Shown piece after piece: positions 1 to 5,147 of a DNA stretch of 6,111 nt. This DNA comes from Methanobacteriota archaeon (lineage in GTDB: Archaea; Halobacteriota; Methanocellia; Methanocellales; Methanocellaceae), in assembly GCA_023436075.1 (NCBI GenBank), contig JAEZKS010000253.1, positions 1 through 6,111 on the forward strand, written 5' to 3'. The notes beneath the pieces are model-generated. The model searched no databases. It was given only the letters and a program-made list of their open reading frames with translations, and was not told the origin of the DNA. The position numbers and the translations under genes are program-made. Each line of letters begins with the position of its first letter. The first letter of the stretch is position 1.

Positions 1-1659
1 GAAGTCGGGCAGCCCCAGCCAGCCCTGGATCAGCGGGGCCAGCACGATATTCATCACGTCGAGGAAGCCAATGTACTGGAGCACGCCGAGCACCGCGCTG
101 CCGATGACCAGCATCGGGAAAGCCACCCAGATGAACTCCCGCATCTGCATCCAGGTCTTTTGGACCACATCCTTGAGGCCCGGCACCCGTAGCGGCACCA
201 TCTCAAGCACGAACCCGGTCTCTTCACCTTTCACTGCCCGGCCCAGGATGAAGCCGATCAGCACGATCAGGATCAGCATCAGGAGATATATCGACAGCGC
301 CGCCCAGATCGAGACGAAGCTGGCCACCAGGCCCAGGATGACTATGCTGCGGGCGGAGCAGGGCACCATGCAGACCAGGGTGGCCGTAATAATGCGCTCC
401 CGGCGGGTCTGTAGCGCCTTCGTCGACATGATCGCAGGCACACTGCAGCCGAAGCCCAGGACCAGCGGGATCATGGCACGTCCGTGCAGCCGGAACCGGT
501 GCATGATCTCGTCCAGCAGGAAAGCAGCCCTGGTCAGGTAGCCTGAATTTTCCAGCACGGCCATGAGCACGTAGAAGGTCATGATGTAGGGGACGACGAT
601 GCTCATGCCTGCCTGCACGCCGATCAGGGTGTAGCGGACCACGATCTCCGCGAACGGGTATGCGGCGAGCATGCCGGTCGTCGGCTCGATGAGATAGGTA
701 TCAAAGGCATTCCCGATCAGTTCTTCCAGGAAGCCGCCGACTACGAACACGGCGAGCAGCATGCCGAGGACGATAGCGGCGAGGATGGGAAAGCCCCAGA
801 TGCGGCTGATTAGCAGGCTGTCTACTCTCTCTTTCGGCGTCATCCGGGCAGCAGGCCGGGTACGCATGACCGCCCGCGTGATCAGCCCCGTATCGCTGTA
901 CCGGTTGCCGGCCATGAGTTCGGCGATCGAGGATTCGTGAGAACGCTCGATCTCCCGGCGGGCTATCGAAGCCGTCGTGATCGCCGCCTGCGGGTACTCT
1001 CCCTGGCCCGGCCCTTGAGTCAGCAGGAGCACGGAGTCGTGCCTGGACAGGCCGAGTGCAGACAGCGCGCGGATGTACTCCTCGACATGGCGGGCGTACT
1101 TCACGTGCCGGTTTTTCGAGGGGTCAGGAGGGGCCTGAAACTCGTGCATCAGCTCCTCCAGGCCGATCCCCTCCCGAGACGAGGTGGGGATCACGGGCAC
1201 ATGCAGCAGGTCCGCGAGGCTTTCCGCATCGATCTCCACGCCGATCGTCCGGGCATCGTCGATCATGTTGAGCGAGACGATCACTGGCATGCCCAGCTCG
1301 AGCAACTCGAGGGTGAGGTACAGGTTTCGCTCCAGCCGGGTGGCGTCCAGCACGTTCAGGATGACGTCCGGCTTCTCCTCCCGCAGGTACTTGTTGACGG
1401 TCTGCTCCTCAGGCGTGTTTCCGTCCAGCGAGTAGACTCCGGGCAGGTCCGAGAGGTCCAGGCATATCCGGTCGTGGCAGACCCGGCCGTGGGCGACTTC
1501 CATGGTCGTGCCCGGATAGTTGGAGATCAGCACGCCGATGCCGGTCAGCCGCGAGAACAACGTGCTCTTGCCCACGCTCGGGTTGCCGATCAGCGCTACC
1601 TTCAAGGGATCGCGCCCGTCGCCGGCTTTTATGCCGGAGGAGTCACGGCCAGGTCTCAT
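1..1659 (-). CDS. feoB: Ferrous iron transporter FeoB (5' part, truncated by window edge)
   Basis: This is a GTP-dependent metal transporter of the cytoplasmic membrane, normally importing Fe2+. The frame is open without interruption for 553 codons and runs off the left edge, so the C-terminal part is missing (FeoB is usually about 600-770 residues). The N-terminal G domain shows G1 GNPSVGKST (25-33), the switch-I stretch NYPGTTME (47-54), G3 DLPG (71-74), G4 NMID (131-134) and G5 TSSREG (159-164). A helical linker follows to about residue 280. Hydrophobic segments lie near 287-311, 345-369, 395-413, 438-472 and 509-533. They include the gate motif LGFGCSVPAIMSTK (401-414) and PCSAR (433-437). 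The ATG overlaps the TAA of the upstream repressor gene by one base (TAATG) and has no strong Shine-Dalgarno of its own, so translation probably depends on coupling. About 18 residues precede the G domain, and TTG at codon 19 (1605) is an alternative start. Oddities are Ser28 where the K+-coordinating Asn is usual, and Ser-Ile after PCSAR where Leu-Pro is common. The family call is certain; the exact metal is inferred. Confidence 0.95.
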   Translation of the reverse strand, partial: MRPGRDSSGIKAGDGRDPLKVALIGNPSVGKSTLFSRLTGIGVLISNYPGTTMEVAHGRVCHDRICLDLSDLPGVYSLDGNTPEEQTVNKYLREEKPDVILNVLDATRLERNLYLTLELLELGMPVIVSLNMIDDARTIGVEIDAESLADLLHVPVIPTSSREGIGLEELMHEFQAPPDPSKNRHVKYARHVEEYIRALSALGLSRHDSVLLLTQGPGQGEYPQAAITTASIARREIERSHESSIAELMAGNRYSDTGLITRAVMRTRPAARMTPKERVDSLLISRIWGFPILAAIVLGMLLAVFVVGGFLEELIGNAFDTYLIEPTTGMLAAYPFAEIVVRYTLIGVQAGMSIVVPYIMTFYVLMAVLENSGYLTRAAFLLDEIMHRFRLHGRAMIPLVLGFGCSVPAIMSTKALQTRRERIITATLVCMVPCSARSIVILGLVASFVSIWAALSIYLLMLILIVLIGFILGRAVKGEETGFVLEMVPLRVPGLKDVVQKTWMQMREFIWVAFPMLVIGSAVLGVLQYIGFLDVMNIVLAPLIQGWLGLPDF

Positions 1660-2309
1660 TAAACCACTTTCGAGACCATGATCTTTCGGGCGACATCCCG
1701 TCCGATGGCGATCTCCGAGCCCTTGATACGGACGAGAAGGCCCCGTGACGGTAGCTTCTTCCTGATCGAGACGACGACGTCCGGCAGGAAGCCCAGCGAT
1801 ATCAAATAGTTCCTGGTCGAGTTGTCGACGGTGACGATCCTGATGATTGCCTCATCGCCCTCGTTCATCTCTGAGAGCGGAGTACAGGAATCTTCTTTCT
1901 CACAGCACTCACCCTTAGTGATCGGGTGGTCGTCGGGGCAGAACCGCGGGTGGCCGAGGTATGCGCATATTTTATCGACGGTGTTCTCCGAGATCGAGTG
2001 CTCCATCTCGCACGCCTCGTCGTGGGCCTTGTCCAGCTCGACCCCGAGCGTGTCGACCAGAAAAGTCTCGAGCAGCTGGTGTTTTCGCTCTATCTTGAGC
2101 GCCTGCTCCCGGCCAGAGTCGGTCAGGATGGCGCCCTCGTAGGGCGCGTAGTCGATCAGTCTTTCATCCCGAAGCTTCAGGAGCATCTCACTGACGCTGG
2201 GCGGCTTGATATCCATGGCCTGCGCGATGTCCCCTGTCTTCGCCCGGCTGCCGTCCCGTGTCAGGTAAAGAATAGTCTCCAGGTACTCTTCGGCAATATT
2301 TTTCCTCAT
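1659..2309 (-). CDS. DtxR/IdeR-family metal-dependent repressor with C-terminal FeoA (SH3-like) domain
   Basis: This is a 216-residue cytoplasmic transcriptional repressor. A winged helix-turn-helix spans about 1-65 (recognition region IKPPSVSEMLLKLRDE, 34-49). A DtxR-type dimerisation and metal-binding domain spans about 70-120 with the KAHDEACEMEH motif. By alignment from memory, H77, E81 and H96 match the DtxR ancillary site and C100, E103 and H104 its primary site. Position 8 is Glu where DtxR has Met10, and E11 matches a MntR ligand. A Cys-rich linker follows (C124, C135, C136, C142), then a FeoA/SH3-like domain at about 145-216 (SLGFLPDVVVSIRKKLP, 171-187; ending in GSEIAIGRDVARKIMV). 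The ATG at 2309 is preceded by GGTG with a 5-nt gap. The gene is promoter-proximal to feoB, overlaps it by one base, and has an iron-box palindrome at its own promoter, indicating autoregulation and control of feoB. The metal specificity (Fe versus Mn) is not settled by sequence. Confidence 0.93.
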   Translation of the reverse strand: MRKNIAEEYLETILYLTRDGSRAKTGDIAQAMDIKPPSVSEMLLKLRDERLIDYAPYEGAILTDSGREQALKIERKHQLLETFLVDTLGVELDKAHDEACEMEHSISENTVDKICAYLGHPRFCPDDHPITKGECCEKEDSCTPLSEMNEGDEAIIRIVTVDNSTRNYLISLGFLPDVVVSIRKKLPSRGLLVRIKGSEIAIGRDVARKIMVSKVV

Positions 2310-2331
2310 CAGGACACCATCAAGTAGGCAG

Positions 2332-2347
2332 ATTAGGCAAGCCTAAT
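2332..2347. promoter_or_regulatory. DtxR/IdeR-type iron-box operator
   Basis: The palindrome ATTAGGC-AA-GCCTAAT has perfect 7-bp arms and a 2-bp centre. It closely matches the known DtxR/IdeR operator style (TTAGGN..NCCTAA). It begins at the edge of the minus-strand TATA box (2346-2353) and lies between it and the expected transcription start near 2324. A bound repressor would therefore block initiation-complex assembly or promoter opening. The first downstream gene encodes a DtxR-family protein, so self-repression when metal is plentiful is the simplest reading. Confidence 0.88.
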
Positions 2348-2360
2348 ATTTAACATTTTC
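2346..2360 (-). promoter_or_regulatory. Archaeal promoter of the repressor-feoB operon (BRE + TATA)
   Basis: Read on the minus strand, GAAAAT (2360-2355, a BRE-like element) is followed by TTAAATAT (2353-2346, a TATA box). Transcription would start about 25 nt further on, near 2324. That leaves a leader of roughly 15 nt containing GGTG (2318-2315) in front of the ATG at 2309. The overlap with the iron box supports the assignment. Confidence 0.7.
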
Positions 2361-2400
2361 CCGGCAGCTCGACCGAGCCGGGGGTTCTCTTGTTGTATCC

Positions 2401-2456
2401 GAAGGCTCCAGAGGCTGGCAAGAGGTCTCCGACCTCTCGTAACCTCTGAGACCTCC
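2401..2456. repeat. Clustered dyad of AGAGG(C/T)CT / ACCTCT words between divergent genes
   Basis: Three forward words (GAAGGCT 2401-2407, AGAGGCT 2410-2416, AGAGGTC 2421-2427) are mirrored by three reverse words (GACCTCT 2431-2437, AACCTCT 2441-2447, GAGACCTC 2448-2455). The centre TCC (2428-2430) is flanked by perfect 7-bp arms. An alternative pairing joins GAGGTCTC (2422-2429) with GAGACCTC (2448-2455). The patch lies upstream of both divergent genes and probably outside both transcripts, so it is not a terminator for either. It could be a protein-binding site or the remnant of an intergenic repeat element. The function is unknown. Confidence 0.7.
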
Positions 2457-2516
2457 CTGTTCTCGACATGGTAGTGCACGCGACGGTTCCTGGCCGTTTA
2501 ATCGCATCTCTTTGAG

Positions 2517-2558
2517 CCAAAACCTTTATTTTTCCACGGGCTTTATATCCCGTCGAGG
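2517..2558 (+). promoter_or_regulatory. Probable promoter and Shine-Dalgarno of the glycosyltransferase gene
   Basis: CCAAAACC (2517-2524, BRE-like) precedes TTTATTTT (2525-2532, TATA-like), which predicts a start near 2553-2556. That agrees with the GAGG Shine-Dalgarno at 2555-2558, 8 nt before the ATG. A second TATA-like run, TTTATAT (2542-2548), would give a leaderless transcript. It sits inside a short inverted repeat (ACGGG 2536-2540 / CCCGT 2549-2553). Which box is used cannot be decided by eye. Confidence 0.5.
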
Positions 2559-2566
2559 CTTGTAGC

Positions 2567-3289
2567 ATGGACTTCTCGATAATCGTGCCGGCGCTGAACG
2601 AGGAGAAGCGCATCCGCCGCTGCCTGGATTCGGTCAAGGCCCAGCGGACATCACACAGCTACGAGTTGATCGTCTCCGACTCTGGCAGCGCCGACCGTAC
2701 GGTAGAGATCGCCCGAGAGTACACCGACAAAGTCCAAGTCTGCAGCGAGCGGGGCACCGCCCGCGCCCGGAACGAAGGGGCGAAGCTGGCGTCCGGCGAC
2801 ATCCTGGTTTTCATCGACTCGGACACGGAAATCCTGCCTGACTATCTCGAAACTGTCGGGAAAGCTTTCCGCGACTCGAACCTGCTCGCCTGCTCCAGCG
2901 CTTTCAAGTTCAGCCGGCGCAGCCCGAAGCTGCTATTCGCCGAGCATGTGACAAACTCATACTATCTCGCCCGGAGCGCTCTCCGTGGCACCACGCTGCC
3001 AGGCTTCAACGTCTGCATCCGGCGAAACGTATTCGAGCGCCTCGGCGGGTTCCGGCTCTGCCACCTGGAAGATCTGGACATGAGCATCAAGCTGCGCCGG
3101 CTGGGGCGCACGAGGTACCTGCCGCACAGGAAGGCCATCACCTCGTCCCGCCGTATCGAGAAGGACGGCCTCATCGGGACCCTGAAGTATTATGCTGATC
3201 TCTTCGAGCAGACGCAGGGCCGCCGGCTCGGTTTCGAGCCCGTCAAGCTCCGGAAAACCGAGTACGACGACTACGTTCACCGCGAGTGA
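2567..3289 (+). CDS. Family 2 (GT-A fold) glycosyltransferase
   Basis: This enzyme of 240 residues transfers a sugar from a nucleotide-activated donor; neither donor nor acceptor can be read from the sequence. The GT2 signature is clear: SIIVPALNEE (4-13) opens the nucleotide-binding half, and SDSGSADRT (37-45) contributes to nucleotide binding. RGTARARNEGAKLASGD (62-78) leads into FIDSDTEI (82-89), where DSD is the metal-binding DxD motif. GFNVCIRRNVFERLGGF (146-162) and the ED pair at 168-169 (LEDLDMSIKLRRLG) mark the acceptor side and catalytic base. No signal peptide or membrane helix is visible, so the protein is cytosolic or peripheral to the membrane. It is a single-domain enzyme of normal short length. 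The start is supported by GAGG 8 nt upstream. The gene stands alone, divergent from the metal operon and with no other sugar genes in view, so surface-glycan or glycolipid work is only a guess. Confidence 0.9.
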   Translation: MDFSIIVPALNEEKRIRRCLDSVKAQRTSHSYELIVSDSGSADRTVEIAREYTDKVQVCSERGTARARNEGAKLASGDILVFIDSDTEILPDYLETVGKAFRDSNLLACSSAFKFSRRSPKLLFAEHVTNSYYLARSALRGTTLPGFNVCIRRNVFERLGGFRLCHLEDLDMSIKLRRLGRTRYLPHRKAITSSRRIEKDGLIGTLKYYADLFEQTQGRRLGFEPVKLRKTEYDDYVHRE

Positions 3290-3291
3290 CC

Positions 3292-3319
3292 ATAGTGCCC
3301 GTTGTGCCAATAGTGCACA
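3292..3319. repeat. Three GTGC words repeated every 9 bp after the glycosyltransferase gene
   Basis: Three consecutive 9-bp units, AGTGCCCGT, TGTGCCAAT and AGTGCACAC, begin at 3294, 3303 and 3312, five bases after the TGA. The GTGC core keeps an exact 9-bp step. The patch lies upstream of the next gene's TATA box (3324-3331). The role is unknown. It is too short to be a CRISPR or satellite array. Confidence 0.5.
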
Positions 3320-3323
3320 CAGC

Positions 3324-3368
3324 TTAAATATTGGTTCTAACAAAGCTCAATATTACTATTCCATGGAG
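3324..3368 (+). promoter_or_regulatory. Promoter and Shine-Dalgarno of the H1-like protein gene
   Basis: TTAAATAT (3324-3331) is a good archaeal TATA box, predicting a start near 3352. GGAG (3365-3368) lies 8 nt before the ATG at 3377. The stretch also holds an inverted repeat, AATATTG (3327-3333) / CAATATT (3348-3354), which overlaps the TATA box and reaches the expected start site. It could be an operator, but AT-rich arms like these also arise by chance. Confidence 0.6.
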
Positions 3369-3376
3369 TTGGTCCT

Positions 3377-4003
3377 ATGGTCATCAGGAGTAAAAAGCCT
3401 GAGGCAGAAGCCCCGGTAAAGAAGGCTTCGAAGCCAAAGGCCGCCGCTAAGCCGAAGGCGGCAACTTCCAAGAAGGCAGCGCCTGTGAAGGCGGCCGCTA
3501 AGGCGGCTCCGAAGGCGGCTGCGTCGAAGAAGGCAGCCCCGAAGAAGGCAGCGCCTGAAAAAGCATCGCCCAAGGCAGCGGCAAAGAAAACTACAAAGGT
3601 TGTCAAAATCCCGGAAGGCCGGAAAGTCGGCGACATGATTTATAACGATGAGCTACTCGAGTCGATGGCGGAGATCATCCTGCTGGGGAGTGACGGCATC
3701 AGCCCGCCGGCACTGCCCGAGATCAAGAATGATCTGTTCGATTACGACATCTACATGGTGTCGTTCCTCACAGACAAGGAGATCGGCGATATCGCGAAGA
3801 AGCTAAAGGTGCCCGAAGCGGCGCTACTCGAAGTGCGTGACAGCGCGAAGATGTTCGTCGAGATCGCCACGGAGCACAATTCCGTGCGGGCGTTCATCGA
3901 CAGGGTGTTCCAGGCGGAAGGGAAGGCCGCAGGCATAGAGAAAGTCAAGGATGCCATCAAGACTGAGCCCGAGTGTTGCGAGCGTTTCTTGCTGCTCTTC
4001 TGA
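3377..4003 (+). CDS. Protein with histone-H1-like Lys/Ala/Pro tail and unrecognised C-terminal domain
   Basis: I do not recognise the family. The 208-residue protein has two parts. Residues about 5-77 are low-complexity and basic, with 23 Lys against only 3 acidic residues in 6-77. They are built from KAAPKKAAPEK-like units resembling the tails of eukaryotic H1 and the basic tails of some bacterial nucleoid proteins. Such tails bind DNA or RNA non-specifically and are normally disordered. Residues about 78-208 are ordinary in composition and probably mostly helical (ELLESMAEIILLG 92-104; FLTDKEIGDIAKKLKVPEAA 130-149; FVEIATEHNSVRAFIDRVF 160-178). They are partly acidic and end in a Cys-Cys pair (200-201) and FLLLF. 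There are no membrane segments or signal peptide. The ATG has GGAG 8 nt upstream and its own TATA box, and a terminator-like hairpin closes the gene, so it is probably monocistronic. A nucleoid-associated or RNA-binding role is inference from the tail alone. Confidence 0.82.
   Translation: MVIRSKKPEAEAPVKKASKPKAAAKPKAATSKKAAPVKAAAKAAPKAAASKKAAPKKAAPEKASPKAAAKKTTKVVKIPEGRKVGDMIYNDELLESMAEIILLGSDGISPPALPEIKNDLFDYDIYMVSFLTDKEIGDIAKKLKVPEAALLEVRDSAKMFVEIATEHNSVRAFIDRVFQAEGKAAGIEKVKDAIKTEPECCERFLLLF
3470..3557 (+). repeat. DNA-level repeats inside the Lys/Ala tail coding region
   Basis: The 16-mer AAGAAGGCAGCGCCTG occurs at 3470-3485 and again at 3542-3557, exactly 72 bp (24 codons) apart. A shorter copy, AAGAAGGCAGCC, lies at 3527-3538, 15 bp before the last one. 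Identical codons, rather than only similar residues, suggest that the tail grew by recent in-frame duplication or slippage and may vary in length between strains. Confidence 0.7.
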
Positions 4004-4012
4004 AACGTTTTT
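3981..4012 (+). terminator. Stem-loop plus T-tract overlapping the 3' end of the H1-like gene
   Basis: AGCGTTTC (3981-3988) pairs with GAAACGTT (4002-4009), giving eight pairs with one G-U. The loop is 13 nt and a run of five T follows (4008-4012). The stem includes the last codons and the stop. Archaeal termination mainly needs the U-tract, so this is a plausible end point before the next gene's promoter at 4037. Confidence 0.5.
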
Positions 4013-4036
4013 GGGGGGCCGGAAACGGCTCCATCA

Positions 4037-4043
4037 TTTATAT
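4037..4043 (+). promoter_or_regulatory. TATA box of the NMD3-Tyw2 operon
   Basis: TTTATAT lies 28 nt before the ATG at 4071, so transcription should begin around 4063-4068 with almost no leader. No convincing Shine-Dalgarno precedes the ATG, which fits leaderless or near-leaderless translation. An imperfect palindrome, GAGAA-GG-TTCTC (4048-4059), lies between the box and the start. Confidence 0.6.
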
Positions 4044-4070
4044 GTACGAGAAGGTTCTCTGTTAGCATTG

Positions 4071-5147
4071 ATGGTCACGACGTCGAACCTGTTCTGCCCG
4101 AAGTGCGGGCGCGAGACACAGGAAGAGGGGCTCTGTCAGGCATGCTTTGCAGAGCAGTACGTGGTTTTTGAGCTGCCGCAGGTCCTCGAGGCGAAGATCT
4201 GCGCCAAGTGCCCGTCATATAAGATAGGCGATGCCTGGGTAGACACCGCCATAGACACGTACGAGGAATTGGCGAAAAAGGCCACGTCGAGGACCGTGCG
4301 GCTGGCACTAACCGTCAACAAAGAGGTCAGCAATCCTCAGGTCACTGTCGTACCCGAGTTCACGGGCCCCCAGGTGCTAAAAGTTCACGTGCGGGTGACC
4401 GGGGAGATCAGAGGTCGCCCCGTGGCTACCGAGGCTGAGACTGAGGTGCGAGTCCGCAAGGAGACGTGCGATGTCTGTTCACGGATAGCCGGCGGCTACT
4501 ACGAGGGTATCATCCAGGTCCGTGCCCAGGACCGCTTCCCCACGAAGGAAGAGGTCAGCCGGTGCCTGAAGATCATCGAGAACACCATCGTCCGTGCGGC
4601 GAAGTCCGGGGACCGGCTCGCATTTATCACTGACGTGTTTCCGCTGCCGGAGGGCGCCGATGTCTATGTGGGGTCCAACATCTGCGGGCGGCAGGCGTCG
4701 CGGGCGATCGTGGACGAGTATGGTGGCACACTGATCGAGTCTCCAAAGCTGGTCGGGGCGAAGGAAGGCAAGGACCTGTACCGGATCACCTTCTCGGTCA
4801 GGCTGCCCAGCATTGTCGCCGGCGACATCGTCCGGATGCGCAACCAGGTGGTGCTCGTCGAGAAGCTGGGCAAGCGGATCATGGGCGTCGACCTGGCCAC
4901 CGGACAGCCTACTTCGGCGATGGAGGCCGTGAAGCTGGAGAAGATCACCGACCGGTCGCAGGCCGTGAAGACGGTCCTCGTGTCCGGCGACGCCGGCTCC
5001 GTCCAGATACTCGACCCTGTCACCTACGAGGCGATCACTATCAAGCGGCCGGCGTTCCTGAATCGGGAGCCGGGAGAGGAGGTCTGGGTAGTCAAGACGC
5101 CCGAGGGCGTCTTCCTGCTGCCCGGAAGCAGCCGTGGGAAAGAATAA
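4071..5147 (+). CDS. NMD3-family zinc protein (ribosomal large-subunit biogenesis)
   Basis: This is an archaeal homologue of eukaryotic Nmd3, which binds the 60S subunit and serves as its nuclear-export adaptor. The archaeal protein presumably acts in 50S maturation, since there is no nucleus, but that role is inferred. The 358 residues open with four CxxC pairs typical of the family: C9/C12, C22/C25, C44/C47 and C133/C136, expected to bind two Zn ions. The signature RIAGGYYEGIIQVR (138-151) directly follows the last pair. The C-terminal half is beta-rich, with no membrane segment. The start chosen is ATG at 4071, because the first CxxC begins 8 residues later and the TATA box is 28 nt upstream. 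An in-frame ATG at 3951 would add 40 unrelated residues inside the preceding gene, upstream of the promoter. The stop overlaps the start of the tRNA-modification gene by 14 bp, so the two are co-transcribed and probably translationally coupled. Confidence 0.9.
   Translation: MVTTSNLFCPKCGRETQEEGLCQACFAEQYVVFELPQVLEAKICAKCPSYKIGDAWVDTAIDTYEELAKKATSRTVRLALTVNKEVSNPQVTVVPEFTGPQVLKVHVRVTGEIRGRPVATEAETEVRVRKETCDVCSRIAGGYYEGIIQVRAQDRFPTKEEVSRCLKIIENTIVRAAKSGDRLAFITDVFPLPEGADVYVGSNICGRQASRAIVDEYGGTLIESPKLVGAKEGKDLYRITFSVRLPSIVAGDIVRMRNQVVLVEKLGKRIMGVDLATGQPTSAMEAVKLEKITDRSQAVKTVLVSGDAGSVQILDPVTYEAITIKRPAFLNREPGEEVWVVKTPEGVFLLPGSSRGKE

Noticed and set aside
937..1662. Long plus-strand open frame opposite feoB (and another at 71-541)
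   Set aside because: They lie antisense to a clear FeoB frame; their protein sequences have biased composition and no recognisable motif, as expected for shadow frames in GC-rich DNA.
2350..2637. Minus-strand open frame of 95 codons across the intergenic region
   Set aside because: It overlaps the operator-side promoter and the 5' end of the glycosyltransferase gene, has no Shine-Dalgarno or TATA box of its own, and is compositionally odd.
2472..3318. The 8-mer TAGTGCAC in both intergenic regions (2472-2479 and 3311-3318) as a shared regulatory site
   Set aside because: Its distance to the two promoters differs (about 53 and 13 bp to the TATA boxes), and two copies of an 8-mer in 6 kb are expected by chance.
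3292..3319. Intergenic repeat patches considered as CRISPR arrays
   Set aside because: Units are only 4-9 bp with no spacers of CRISPR length and no cas genes nearby.
4048..4059. Palindrome GAGAA-GG-TTCTC as an operator of the NMD3 operon
   Set aside because: The position between TATA box and start is suggestive, but 5-bp arms occur by chance several times in a window this size and no regulator is linked.
3951..4070. Upstream in-frame start that would lengthen the NMD3 protein by 40 residues
   Set aside because: The extra part lies within the preceding gene and its terminator, before the TATA box at 4037, and shows no family similarity; ATG 4071 fits better.
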